Source: Tetradesmus obliquus (taxonomy: Eukaryota > Chlorophyta > Chlorophyceae > Sphaeropleales > Scenedesmaceae). From it: a stretch of DNA of 64,000 nt. Below the pieces are notes generated by a model. The model made no database searches. It was given only the letters and a program-made list of their open reading frames with translations, and had not been told where the DNA came from. Below, piece by piece: positions 44,318 through 55,828 of the stretch. The stretch spans positions 4,154,001 through 4,218,000 of the forward strand of contig CP126203.1 of assembly GCA_030272155.1 (NCBI GenBank), given 5' to 3'. Position 1 is the first letter of the stretch. Each line of letters begins with the position of its first letter. The position numbers and the translations under genes are program-made.

Positions 44318-46620
44318 CAACAACCGCCAACGAGGCATGTAGGAACCGTGAACACTACATGTGCATGTACATGCAATTTGCTGCAGGGTGTGCTGCGCTT
44401 TGGTTCTATAGAACCAAAGGCAAGAAGCGCTGGTTTTCCTTGGAAAACCAGGCCAAAGACAAAAAGGTGAACAAAATTTGCCATACATTATTTTATATTT
44501 TATTTCTTTTATTTGATAAATTTGCCGCAATAATTGAAGATGGAATTGATGACTTGTTATGCTGCTGTTGCTGCTGCTGCCCCACACAGAATGGCCAGGG
44601 GTGGATTGCGATGCACATGGCCTTGTCACCCGCCTAGCTCCAGAGGGACAGCTAGGAGGGAGGTTGCCTCATGCAGTGTTCCTGCAAATGCTGCCTCAAA
44701 TGGAAGTCCTGAACTTAGCCAGCAACAACCTCACTGGCAGCATCCTTGGTGACTATAGCTTGCTGCGCCGGCTGCGCGCGCTGTATGCTTACAGCAACAG
44801 CCTTACAGGCACGCTGCCGCTGCAGCTTGGCGTTTTGGCAAAACTGGAAGTCTTGGATCTGAGCAGTAACAGATTGCAGGGATCATTGCCGACAGCTTGG
44901 CACGGTATGGAGAGTATGCAGGCGCTGAAGATGCATTACAACCGGCTGACGGGACAGTTGCCAGAGCATTGGGGGCAAGGCATGGGCAACTTGTCCATAC
45001 TGTCATTGGCTATGAACAGGATTGGCGGCGCACTTCCCGGATCCTGGCAAGCCATGCAGCAAATGCAGTACATGCTGCTGCTGGGCAACAACATTAGCGG
45101 CAGCCTGCCAAGCAGCTGGTCCCGCTTGAGCAAGCTGAAGGTACTGGCCCTGGCTGGCAATGCATTGGAGGGGACGTTGCCCGCAGAGTATGCTGCATTG
45201 CACAAACTGGAGTCGCTTTACATGTTTATCAACCAGTTCAGTGGCCCGCTGCCATGGCAATGGGGTGCTGGACTGACGAGCATCAGGGACATTGACCTAT
45301 CTGAAAATGGGATTGTTGGATCCTTGCCAGCTACATGGAGTGATATGGTGCTCCTGCAAAGCCTGGTACTGCATCACAATAGGCTCACTGGCCTTCCTTC
45401 TGCTTACTCCAAATTGAGAAACCTCGTAGACTTTGACATTCACAGCAACGGCATCAGCGGGACGTTAGCAAGTTGGCACGAGATGCAGCAGTTGAAGACA
45501 TTAAATGTGGCTGGCAACTATCTGCTTGGCCCTCTGCCGCAGCAGCTGCCCCCAAACATTCTTGAGTTGAGGCTTTACAACAACCTCAAGTTGCATGGGC
45601 AGCTGCCTGCAAGTTGGGGCAACTTGAAGCGACTCAAGCTTTTGTATGCATACAATTGCTTGGTGTCTGGTAAGCTGCCAGCAGAGTTTGCCAGCTTGTC
45701 AAACCTGGAGGTGTTGTCTCTTTCATACAACAAGCTTACAGGGACGTTGCCAGCTGCATGGGGCGATGGCTTGAGGGTGCTGAACACGCTATACCTGCAC
45801 AACAACAGCTTGACTGGTACTTTGCCGCTGCAATGGGCAGGAATGACAAGCATAACCGACTTGCAGCTGTCACATAACAACTTCATTGGTTCATTGCCTA
45901 CCAGCTGGGCGGCAATGAAAGGGTTGAAATATTTGATGATAGGCAACTCCACGTTGTTAGGTTCATTGCCTGTCAGCTGGGGCAGCAGCATGAAGCAACT
46001 ACAGCATATCAAGTTGAGCACAAACAGGTTGTCAGGGCAGCTGCCAGCAGCATGGTCTGGTATGTCCAGTTTGAAAGAAGCATATTCAGCACAACCGCTT
46101 CACTGGAAGCTTGCCTGCTCAGTGGTGCATGCATCTGAGCAACCTGCAGTACCTGGACCTGCAGAACTGCTTGCTGTCTGGTCAGCTCCCCTCAAACCTT
46201 TCTGGCATGAAGGAGCTGGTATCATTGCGCTTGTCACGTAATGCATTTTCCGGCACGCTACCAGTTGGGCTAAATGCATTAACACAGCTGCAGGAGTTGT
46301 GGGTCGACAACAATGCACTGTCTGGCAAGCCTTTCCAGCTGTGCCCGGGGCTGTCCAATATCGAGGTTCTGGCATTGCACAGCAACAGCTTTTCAGGGGC
46401 TGTTCCTGATAGCTGGCCATCTTGCATGAAGCGCTTGCGTGTTCTCGCCACATTCAACAATGCTGCATTGAGCGGGTGCGTGCCGGTGGATTTCAAAGGG
46501 CTGTTGCTAAGGTCTGCGGCTACTGCTGCGGCTACTGCTGCTGCACAAGCGCAGCTGTTGAGTTCAACAGTTGCTTACCTGACAAAGTACACCAATATGT
46601 CTGGCTTTTGCACGAACTAG
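43866..46620 (+). CDS. Plant-type leucine-rich-repeat protein, one frameshift
   Basis: Exon 43866-43956 encodes the capping segment EALLAIRSMIDKNGVLASSW. It ends in phase 1 and joins exactly to 44590 (acceptor CACACAG), restoring WPGVDCDAHGLVTRL, the usual LRR N-terminal cap. From there about two dozen 24-residue repeats of the plant extracellular type (LxxLxLxxNxLxGxLP) run on. The frame is continuous to about 46083; then the LRR pattern continues one frame over (IQHNRFTGSLPAQW) to a stop at 46618-46620. Together about 700 residues. No transmembrane or kinase segment follows, so it would be a secreted or apoplastic LRR protein. No signal-peptide exon was found upstream; the first exon starts 3 bases after the stop of the LysM protease. 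The intron carries (CAG)n tracts at 44251-44315. Call it a gene with a possible error, or a young pseudogene. Confidence 0.75.
44251..44315 (+). repeat. Interrupted CAG repeat in the LRR intron
   Basis: About 12 CAG units, an AACAG interruption and about 9 more. The resulting poly-Gln/Ala/Ser frames are not real proteins. Confidence 0.9.
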
Positions 46621-46747
46621 ATTGCTGCATGATGTATGTCATGTTTGTGTGTGTACGGCACCTACAACACCACGCGCTGTAGAACCATTCTGATGTGCAG
46701 TGGTTATGTGTTCAGGTGTGTGATATGCAGGGTGTGTTACGTGGGGT

Positions 46748-46752
46748 TGTAA
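46748..46752 (+). terminator. Candidate polyadenylation signal (TGTAA) for the LRR gene
   Basis: TGTAA, the usual green-algal signal, lies 128 bases after the LRR stop codon. Confidence 0.35.
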
Positions 46753-46759
46753 AGGAAAG

Positions 46760-46850
46760 AAACCGTTTCTTTCTTTGTATGAGTCATACAACTCATTTTG
46801 AAGCACAACACTTTCTTTGTATGAGTCATACAACTCATTTCAAAGCACAA
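46760..46850. repeat. Short tandem duplication, about 40 bp
   Basis: TTTCTTTGTATGAGTCATAC followed by AACTCATTT and AAGCACAACAC occurs twice, between the convergent LRR and permease genes. Confidence 0.8.
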
Positions 46851-46970
46851 CACAGGAGCACTTTGCAGCCAGCAAGCAACACAACATGATGAACCCACAC
46901 TCTCAGACTTGGATCCTCAGGCTGGAGTCTTTGATATACAACAGATCTGGCTCAATCACTTGCAACCAGG

Positions 46971-46975
46971 TTACA
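46971..46975 (-). terminator. TGTAA directly after the permease stop codon
   Basis: On the minus strand the stop TGA is followed at once by TGTAA. If used as the polyadenylation signal, the 3' UTR would be unusually short; it may be coincidence. Confidence 0.25.
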
Positions 46976-47262
46976 TCACCTGGCCATCAACCTGTTTGCT
47001 TGCAGCAACATTGGGCTTGTAGAAGATGTGCGCAACTGCGCCCTGGCCGCCTGCATGCTCTGACACAGCTGCTGCTTCCGCTGCTGCTGTTGCAGCAGCC
47101 GCTGCCTAGCATGCCACTTTGCCAGCTGGAAAATTTTCAAGCAAGAAGGCGACTCTTGCTGTATCTGCAGATGACTTTGCTGCTGCTGCTGCTGCTGCTG
47201 CTGCCCTTGCATAGCAACCTCACACAACATATCTCTATGCGCCGCCTGGCACCTGCTAAATC

Positions 47263-47295
<33 letters not shown>

Positions 47296-50200
47296 CAGAA
47301 CGTGGTACTGGTGCCCAATGCTGCTGCTGGTTCCAGCCAAGCTGCCACCCACTGCTGCTGCTGCAGCAGCAGCCACAGCCGCCGCTACCGCCTCTAGCAA
47401 GGGCAGCAGGTGGAGCAGCAGGAGGTGTCCTTGGGGCATGCCCTGCTGCAGCACCGCCCCCAGCCTGCTCTACTGCTGCTGCTGCTGCTGCTGCTGCAGG
47501 GCCGGCGTATCTCATCTTCACACTCTTCTCTGGTGTGAACTTCTCCTGGATGTATCCTGCTGCCAGCACAATGGCTGCTGCCAGCATCACCATGATGGCT
47601 GCCAGCATGGCTGCCGCTCCTGCGGGGCATTGCAACAAATGACGACAACGTTTGAGTATGCAAAACAGTGCGCAGCAGGATGTGCCAGCATCACCGTGAT
47701 GGCTGCCAACATGGCTGCTGCTCCTGCAGCGCAGCATCGCACAACATAACAAGGCCGTTTGAAGATTGAATATGTAACAAGGTGGACAGCAGGAACTGCC
47801 AGCATCACCATGATGGCTGCCAACATGGCTGCTGCTCCTGCAGCGCAGCATTGCAAAAAATAACAAGACCATTTGGCGTAATGTAACAAGGTGAGCAGCG
47901 GCATGTGCCATCATCACCATGATGGATGCCAACATGGCTGCAGCTCCTGCGGCACAGCATTGCACAACATAGCAAGGCCATTTGAGTATGCAAGCAGGTG
48001 AGCAGCAGGGTGTGCGAGTGACGTCAGCTTCCGCCAGCAGCAGCAGACAACCCAACGCAAAAGGCTGCACAGGTGTCAGGCCCACCAGCCGCATCTTATG
48101 TCGTAGATTGTAAAGCCGCATCTTAAGTTGCAGACTGTAGCGAACACCACATAATAACGACATACTCCATGCATCACCTGCACTCCCACCTGAGGCATCA
48201 CCTGCACTCCCACCTGAGGCATCTGCAGCGGCAACGTTTTGCAGCAGCAGCATGCAGCTCCAGCGGCTGTGCAGGCCCCGGCAGCGCCACAGGGATTGCA
48301 CAGTACATGACACACATTCATCAAGCACTGCAACCTATGACATGACACAGATTCTCTGACCCCTCAAACTTCGCACTCTATCCCCACCTGAGGCGTCTGC
48401 AGCGGCGGCATTTTGCAGCAGCAGCTGCAGCTCCAGCGGCTGTGCAGGCCCCGGCAGTGCCACATGAATACACAATACATGACACAAATCCTTATAACAC
48501 TGCAATTATAATAACACTGCAATTATTATAACACTGCAATTATTATAACACTGCAATTATTATAACACTGCAATTCAAGACATGACACAAATTTCTCAAC
48601 CCCTCAAATCCTGCACTCTATCCGCACCTGAGGCGTCTGCAGCGGCAGCGTTCTGCAGCAGCAGCTGCAGCTCCAGCGGCTGCGCCGGCCCAGGCAGTGC
48701 GACAGGGATTGCACAGTACATGACACACATCCATCAAACACTGCACTCTATCCGCACCTGAGGCGTCAGCAGCAGCAGCAGCAGCGTTTTGCAGCAGCAG
48801 CTGCAGCTCCAGCGGCTGCGCCGGCCCTGGCAGCGCCACAGGGATACACAGTACATGCCACACATCCATCAAACACTGCACTCTGTCCGCACCTGACGCG
48901 TCTGCAGCAGCAGCGTTCTGCAGCAGCAGCTGCAGCTCCAGCGGCTGCGCCGGCCCCGGCAGTGCCACAGGGATCAAGCCCAGGCACCCCACGCCCAGCG
49001 CAAGCAGCAGCAGCAGCGCCGCAGACGCCGGCAGCGAGGCATCCCTGCGGAAATAACAAGCAAAGGGTGCAGCACATGTAAGTGCAGAGGAGTGCAGTGG
49101 CAAAGCATGTTGTGCAGTGTTGCGCTGTGGGAACTTGAGCTTCAGGGGGCAGTACATAGTGCAGACGCCGGCAGCGAGGCATCCCTGCGAAGTAAAAAGT
49201 AAGCAGCACATGTCAATACAGCGGAGTTCAGTGGCAAAGTCACAATGTGTAGTGCTGTGCAGTGAAGATTTTAGCGCCACAGCCCAACACACAATGCACA
49301 AACGTGCACTGCATGATCAGGCACGCTCGGACGCTGCGCGGGCTTTAATGCAGCCACAAACATGCCTGCTGATTTGCTCAACTCCTGACAGGTTGTGCAT
49401 GCATGCATGCACATAGATACTGCACAACATCGCTCTTAAAAAATGGGGTTCATGTGCATAAATGCACGCTCATGCTGTTGTACCCACCTGCAAGCCGTGC
49501 TGAGTGCCTCATTCAGCCTGAAGTTGCGGGTGAACTCCAGAGCCAGCGGCGGTATAGGGCTCAGCAGTACCGCAGCAGCAGCCAGCACAGACAGTTGGCC
49601 CACTGGGTGGCCACAGCCCGGCAGCAGCACCAGCGCGTTGGCGACACAGAAGAGTGCTGCTGCAGTGCGCGCTGCCACCACAGCCGTCACATCACTGATC
49701 TGCATGTGGGGGCAATGGGGGCATGAGAGTGTGTGTGTGTGTGCGCAGTCAGGATGCTGAGTGTCCATTGTAACATTTAGTGGTGACAAAGTTGGCAGGG
49801 AGTGCTGCAGCGGTGACGCATCCGCCCCTACGAGAGCAGGATTGATTGTGCCCACTGGGTGGGTGCAGCCCGGCAGCAGCACCAGTGCATTGGTGTGCAA
49901 AAGAATGCTGCTGTGGTGCGGGCGGCAACCACTGCGGTCACATCGCTGATCTGCAGCGGAGACAAAGGGTGCATGGGGATGTGTGTTTGTGCCCAGTCAG
50001 GATGCTGAGTGTCCATTGCAACATTTAAAGGTGGCAGAAATGGCAGGGAATATTGCAGCGGCGAAGCAAGTGCGCCTACGACAGCAGTTTGTTTGTGTTC
50101 ACTGGGTGGGAACAGCCCGGCAGCAGCACCAGTGCATTGGCTACGCCAAAGAGTGCTGCTGCGGTGCGCCCTGCCACCACTGCAGTCACGTCGCTGATCT

Positions 50201-53200
50201 GCGGGGGTGAAACAGTGTGCATGTGGGTGGGCAATCAGCAGGCAGAGTGCTTCTGGGCAAATGTTCAGAGGTGGACAGAGTGGTAGGGTGCATCCAGCCG
50301 TGTTTTGTGTTTCAAGCAAAATAAATGCACACCCGTTCTGTCAAAATAGGTTGTACGCCGACTGGGTCCACTTGCAACTCCACACGTCAGCAGCCTGCAC
50401 AGACAACGCACCAACATCAGCTGCATGCCACCAAGCCATTTACTAGCCAGCCAGCCGCTGCACCCTGCTTGCCCTCAGATCTCATAACATGTTGAAACAT
50501 CAGGCCACCCAGCCAGGCCCCACCCCACACACACCACCACAGCCAGGGAGCGAGACATGTATACAGGCAGGGGGGTGGCTGCGGGGTGGTGCGGGGTGGG
50601 TCACTGGCGGGGCCTGTGCCAGCCACGGCACCGATGTTATGGCTGCGGTTTGGCCCTCTCTGGTGAGGTTTTGCATCACTGGGCAGTGCTGCTAGGGTTT
50701 CAGCTGGCCGGCTGGCTGGTTTTGATTCAACTACTCGCAACACAGTCCGTGAATCCAGTAGCATTGCTGTAGACCCAGTACCAGCAGCACCAGACGCGTG
50801 TACAGCGAACAAACAATCACGGAACGGAAACACAGAAGCAACAGTGGCATATGTGCCCTGGCGCGGCTGATGCAGCAATAAACAAGTGCTCAGAGAGCAC
50901 GAAGGACCACACAACATACACAATGTGCAAGAACATGACGCCACAGCACCTTGCCAGCCTCACCTGCAGTGGCTGCGGCAACGACGGCTGCAGCAGCATC
51001 CCCGCTGACAGCAGCATCAGCGCCTTATTGGCCGGCGCCAGCGCAGCAGCGACAGCAGCAATGCTGCCGGGCAGCGGCAGCGCCAGCGCATTGAGGGACA
51101 GGCCAAGCAGCGCAGCCCACAGCACCGGCTGCACCACCAGCAGCTGTGCGGCATCAATGGGCTTGCCGCCTCCTACCACCACCCTGCGCAGTTTAGAATA
51201 GATACAACAGCAGCAGCAGCAGCAGCAGGTGTGAACAGATTGTTTTGCATTTGCTTTCAAGCAAGCGAGCGATCGTCCATCTCTACTGAATGTATCCCGT
51301 TGAGACAGGCCCAGCAGGGCAGCCCACAGCACTGGCTGCACCACCAGCAGCTGTGCTGCATCTATCGGCTTGCCGCCTCCCACCAACACCCTGCAGAGTC
51401 AATGTATATCAAAAGTTACAGCAGCAGCAGCAGCAGCAGCAGCAGCACATGTGGTCACCGCAGTCACTGCACCACCAGCAGCTGTGCAGCATCAATGGGT
51501 TTGCCGCCTCCCACCACCACCCTGCAAGTGGATGGAACAGCAAGGTACAGCAGCAGCAATGAAGTGCTACATTGCCCTGATTGCAGTCACAGCAGCTGCA
51601 GGGAACCTGCAGACTCGCGAAACTATGCACAATGGGCCGTTGTCCAAGCTACGCCATGCTCCTTGACACAAACATTGCTCAGCAGCAACCCTTGCTTCTG
51701 AGAGCACCCTAAAGCCAACGCCAATCAGACTCGTGCAGTGCAGATACATCAGCATGAAGGCCTTTCGCTGCATCTCACAGCCACTGTGTGACCACCCTCA
51801 CCTGCGGGCAGCAAGTGCCGCCTCTGCTGCGCCCTCTGATGCTGCTGCACACTGCCACACCTCCAAGGGGGCCGCCAGCTGCCCTCCCTCCCCACGTGCT
51901 TCGTTTGACAGGAAAACCCACCCATAACCGTTATTAGGCCAAACACCACAGCAGTTCCAAGAAGCAATCTTTGCAAAAGACACGTTGGCAGAAAGGCATA
52001 TCCTCTTCCCTACCTGCGTGCAGCAAGCGCAGCCTCTGCCGCGCCCTCTGCTGCTGCTGCGCACTGCCACAGCTCCAGCGGCGCTGCCAGCTGCCCACCC
52101 TCCCAGCGCCCCGCCACCACTTTGCCACTGCTGTAGGTGCGCAGGCCTGTGCCGGACATCACTCCTCCTGCCCACTCGCCCTCATAGGTACCTCCCTACA
52201 ATTCAAGGCAGCAGCAGATGTAGCGCTGACAGCGTCAAGAAAGGCCATGCATGCGGCAAAGTACCTTGCTTGTGTTGCTGTAGATGCGCGCTATGCGCTT
52301 GCGTGCTACCATGTTTGCTGCGCACCCACCTTGGGAAAGTAATACACGCCCCTGCCATCTTTCAGGTTGTTGCGCCACTCGCCCTCGTAGCGGGCACCAC
52401 TCTGGTACCTGTGTGCAGCAGCAGCAGCAGCAGCAGCAGCAGGTCTTTCAGATGACAGCCCAAAGTGTTGTCTGCAAACAGCATGTGCAGAGGTTGATGC
52501 GCGTGTGTGAGCAGCATGATTGCTGCATCACTACGTAAGAACTGCAAGCCCTCCTCTGAACTGTCTTCGGCAGTTGAAAGTGATGCATACCATGCCGTGT
52601 GATTTCATGAGTTCCCTGCCCTTAGCAGTGCGTCTCTCACGTAAGCATTCACGTGTACACGCCCAGGCCCTCTTGTGGGCCCCGGCCACTCACTCGTAAA
52701 TGCAGCCGCCCTACCCCAAAACCCTTCATCCTCAGTCCTGATCGCTGTCCTCTGCTGCGAGCATCACCCCCAGCCCCTCCTTGCGAAGCCTGCCCTGCCC
52801 TAGGCAGTTGGGTGTACTTAAAGCAGAATGTAAAAAACGTGAAAACCTAGTGTAACTGCTCACGTGTACACGCCCAGGCCCTCTTTGGTGAGGCCCCGCC
52901 ACTCTCCCCTGTAGCTGCCGCCATCGTCGTGCTTGTAGCTTTCAGGAAAGGCCGGCCCAGCAGAGCCGGTGAGCAGGTAAGAGCCGATGCACACTGCAGC
53001 AGCAGCAGCAGAGCAGCAGCAGCAACAGCATCATCGTGCAGCAAAAACATGATCGTGCTTGTCTGGAAAGGCGGGGCCAGCAGAGCCGGTGAGCAGGTGG
53101 GAGCCAATGCACACTGCAGCAGCAGCAGCAGCAGAGCAGCAGCAGCATGGTACGCTTTTGACCCTGTGTTCGCTGCTGACTGGCCCCGCAGCAGTGCTTG

Positions 53201-55064
53201 GTGCTTTAATATATCTGCAGCTGGTGCGTGCTCTGCTGCTGCGCACCCCTAGCAGAACCATCCCTGGTGCATCCTCCAACCAGTGCTACAAACATGTGAG
53301 TGACAGCAGGTGTAGTGCGCCCCAACAGTTTGCTGTTTGCTGCCCTACCAGATCCTCCATCGTCACAACAAACATCATCACCCTTCTGGCCTCACCTGCC
53401 AGTGTGTTTGCGACCAATGCGCTGCACGCTGCCGCCACGCCAGCAGGGCCCGCCAGCGCCTCAACAAAAGCACAGCAATGTCTCGCAGCATCAGAGCCCA
53501 CAGTCTAATATACAGCTGACCCAGCTATGCCACCTACCTGCCTTCAAAAGTGTTACTAACAGCTGGTGCGCTGCTTCCCACACGCCCTCTTCCACTGCAA
53601 AACCAGACACACTTTTGCCTCTCAATGCATGTCAAAAACTTGCTAGCCCTACCTGCAAGCGTGTTGGCGATCAATGCGCTGCATGCTGCTGCCACGCCAG
53701 CAGGCCCCGCCACCGCCTCAACAAACGGCACCGCAATTGCTGCTGCATCAGAGCCCACAGCCGAGCCACATAACAGGGCTCGCTCCCGCGTGTGGCGCTG
53801 CCTGAAGCGCAGCCTGCAAGCTGGCAGCAGGCGAGAGAGGTTAGCTGTTGACAATGTTTTAGCTGTGTGGTTTAGCAGCAGATTTCAGCTGTGGTGGCCA
53901 GCCAAAGTGAGTGGCGTGTGCCGCTGCCTGAAGCGCAGCCTGAAAATTGGCAGCAGGCAGCTGTGATGGTGAGGCTAGGGTGCATGCTGCGAGCAACACC
54001 TCAGTAGCTGTGTTGGTGTTGATCAGGTTAAGGAGCTGCAAGCGCTTGCTGACGGTGCGTGCTGCAGGCTCAGCTGTTGCAGCAGCAGCTGTGATAACAA
54101 GCGATGGACGTTTGCCACATCTTCATGATATCCACAGCATCTGCGCTTGTAGTCTGATTCTTAGGAATCTGCCAGGCTCACCAGCAGAAGCGAAACGCAG
54201 CTGCTGCTGCTGACGCTGCTACATCAATATGACATCCACAGCAACAGAACTTGCAGCATTACTTCAAATACCAGTCTGCCAAGCTCACCAGCAGAAGCCA
54301 GCTGCTGCTGCTGAAGCTGCGAGCACCACAGGCCCGCCCAGCAGGGCATGCCACGTCAGCGGAGGCAACCTGCAGCACTCGCACACATGCACCAGGTCAG
54401 GAGCTGCAAAAAGACATTAATGCACGCTTGTGGGTGGCTGGCCCGCCAAGCAGGGCAAGCCAGGTCAGCGGAGGCAGCCTGCAGCACATCATTAATAACC
54501 CAAACAGGGCAGGCATTGCTGCTGCAAGCTGCGAAGGAAACCTAGACGGAGTACAATTGCTGGTCAGTGATCACACTATCAAACATTTTAGTTGCTTGCA
54601 GGAGCTGCGTGGTGGCTGTGTGAATGCAGGTTGGGTGTGTCCCTGGTGCCTCTGCATTGCAACAGCCGCAGCTGCAGCACACTGCACACTGATGATATGC
54701 TGCAAGGCTGAAGGAAGCTTGTGCCGCCTGTTTCTCTCATCTAAGCTGTAGGTGCTATAATGCACGTGCTGCTGTGATATGCTGCCACTGCCGCTGTCGT
54801 GCCACTTACGCATTGCAGGAGTGCAGCACCAGCGCTGGCAGAGTCAGGTAGCCAGCAAGGCGCTGAGCGGCCTGCACAGCAAGCCATGATATTTAAAGGT
54901 GATTCTATGATACTGAATGACAGTTCAGCAGCACCTTCTAGGCGCTGGCTCACCTCTGCATCGGTGGCAGAAAACAGCTGTGCAGAGCGCAGCTTGTATC
55001 CAATGAACAGCAGCGCGGCGCACTCGGGCGTGCGTGCAAGCACGGCAACGGCACTTGACTCCAT
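46976..55064 (-). CDS. AEC (auxin efflux carrier)-family permease with MORN-repeat loop
   Basis: Exons: 54954-55064, 54810-54871, 54289-54369, 53653-53813, 52864-52994, 52330-52408, 52014-52195, 50964-51183, 49488-49699, 48893-49044, 46976-47619; about 677 residues. AEC proteins are ten-helix carriers of organic anions and auxin-like acids. The N-terminal half shows CAALLFIGYKLRSAQLFS, LTLPALVLHSC and AAIAVPFVEAVAGPAGVAAA. The C-terminal half shows GKPIDAAQLLVVQPVLWAAL, ANKALMLLSAGMLL and SPIPPLALEFTRNFRLNEAL. Between them, residues about 150-245 hold MORN repeats (SYRGEWRGLTKEGLGVY, RYEGEWRNNLKDGRGVYYF, TYEGEWAGGVMSGTGLRTY). An added last exon has another helix and a Gln/Ser-rich tail. All junctions fit in phase except exon 52864-52994, which carries one extra base (TTT run at 52979-52981). 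Introns are full of partial exon copies. Membrane location is inferred. Confidence 0.8.
47670..47970 (-). repeat. Three tandem copies of the start of the last permease exon
   Basis: Around 47680-47732, 47798-47850 and 47913-47963 the minus strand repeats the acceptor and first codons of exon 46976-47619 (GAAAMLAAIMVML-type reading, one copy ASIMVMM). Intron sequence between copies, with an AACAAGGCCATTTG motif, is shared too. Only the copy joined to the long exon continues into the YIQEKFTPE segment. Confidence 0.8.
48190..48840 (-). repeat. Four tandem copies of the end of permease exon 48893-49044
   Basis: Copies near 48193-48290, 48385-48460, 48630-48705 and 48752-48840 read LPGPAQPLELQLLLQNAAAA and end at GTGCGG or GTGGG donors, like the real exon. 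One adjacent copy has a CAG expansion. The intervening GGGATTGCACAGTACATGAC is shared as well, so the repeat unit is exon end plus intron. Confidence 0.8.
48489..48575. repeat. 19-bp AT-rich tandem repeat
   Basis: About five copies of TATAACACTGCAATTAT within a permease intron. Confidence 0.85.
49834..50205 (-). repeat. Two truncated copies of permease exon 49488-49699
   Basis: At about 49834-49952 and 50095-50201 the minus strand repeats ISDVTAVVA ... LVLLPGC after a GCAG acceptor. The copy nearest exon 8 reads GRTAAALFGVANALVLL without error but stops matching after HPV; the other is shifted in frame. Only the exon at 49488-49699 runs on into the last two helices. Confidence 0.75.
51290..51530 (-). 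repeat. Two truncated copies of the start of permease exon 50964-51183
   Basis: GGGKPIDAAQLLVVQ is repeated at about 51300-51393 (continuing to VLWAALLGLS) and 51470-51523. Each has a GGGTGGTGG-type beginning like the real exon. (CAG)7-8 tracts lie beside both. Confidence 0.75.
51806..51885 (-). pseudogene. Copy of the end of permease exon 52014-52195
   Basis: Minus strand reads LEVWQCAAASEGAAEAALAA before a GTGAGG donor; the real exon has LELWQCAAAAEGAAEAALAA. The MORN part is absent. Confidence 0.65.
53040..53122 (-). pseudogene. Copy of the start of permease exon 52864-52994
   Basis: Reads VCIGSHLLTGSAGPAFPDKH after a CTGCAG acceptor and, unlike the copy used in the gene model, keeps the expected frame through LLTGSAGPAFP. 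It lacks the MORN repeat. Comparing the two shows that the model exon has one extra T. Confidence 0.65.
53397..53500 (-). pseudogene. Copy of the end of permease exon 53653-53813
   Basis: Reads FVEALAGPAGVAAACSALVA up to a GTGAGG donor, with a diverged stretch (ARHCCA) where the intact exon has AAIAVP. The WLRFRQRHT start is missing here, but a separate copy of that start lies at about 53905-53955. Confidence 0.65.
54430..54486 (-). pseudogene. Copy of the start of permease exon 54289-54369
   Basis: Reads LPPLTWLALLGGPA after a GCTGCAG acceptor and then departs from the real exon (LPPLTWHALLGGPVVLAA). A remnant of the other end, with its donor, lies at about 54177-54215. Confidence 0.6.
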
Positions 55065-55447
55065 AAATATAGTCTGATCAACTGCGGTATCACACGTGCG
55101 GCATGTACACCAGTGCTGCCGCTGCTGAGTGGGTGCGTGACGCAGCAGTCACAGATCACCACCTTAGGCTCCAAGACCAATACAAAACTACTCGTAACCC
55201 TTCCAGTTGAATTTATGCAGTGCGTTCGTGCGTAGTCGCTGCCAAGCACCTGCACACTAGCAAGCCGTTCAAGCCCTAGACCCTTTGTCAGAAGTGCTGG
55301 CTCCATTTTCTGAGGTTGTCCTTAGCAGCTGCTGTTGAAAGTTGACGCAGATGATAGACAAGTCGACTGACATGACAGCAGCTGCACAGCACCAGCGGCA
55401 CCAGCAGCACACTGCTCACTGCTCACAAGCAGTACACCATCACCTGC
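55065..55447. other. Divergent promoter region between permease and JmjC genes
   Basis: Together with the 381-bp element that follows, this 760-base space separates the start codons of two genes transcribed away from each other. It must contain both promoters. No clear TATA box or coding sequence was recognised. Confidence 0.45.
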
Positions 55448-55828
55448 CATACCCTAATCACTCGAAGTGATTGATGCGCGAACGTTTCGCGGGAGCCCCT
55501 GATTTTGGGTGACTATTTACGGTGTTTCCTATGGTTTCGCGAGGAGTTGGTGGCTGGATTTCCTGGTTACTCAAAGGTTTCGCGAGGTGTTAGTGCTTTT
55601 CGCGTACAGGCAGTGCAGCTGCCTTTGAAAGCCATAGAAGAGGCAAATATTTGTTGTAGTGACTCGCAGCTGCCAAAAGGCTTTGCTGAGAGAGTAATCG
55701 AACGTGACACTGTTACACAAACTTTTCGCGAGCAGCAGCAGCGAAACATTATTTCACCCATTGGTATTCGCAAATGAAGAGCTATGCTTAATTATCATTC
55801 AGCAAAAGGTTTGAGTGATTAGGGTATG
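55448..55828. mobile_element. 381-bp MITE-like inverted-repeat element at the JmjC gene start
   Basis: Left end CATACCCTAATCACTCGAA and right end TTTGAGTGATTAGGGTATG are inverted repeats, with CTGC on both outer sides (55444-55447 and 55829-55832), a possible 4-bp target duplication. Inside are several TTTCGCG motifs and an open frame at 55505-55777 with no known family. The proposed ATG of the JmjC gene (55826-55828) is the last three bases of the right terminal repeat. Confidence 0.6.

Noticed and set aside
46976..48328. A 450-residue minus-strand frame
   Set aside because: Only 46976-47619 is the last permease exon. The rest is intron filled with copies of its own 5' end.
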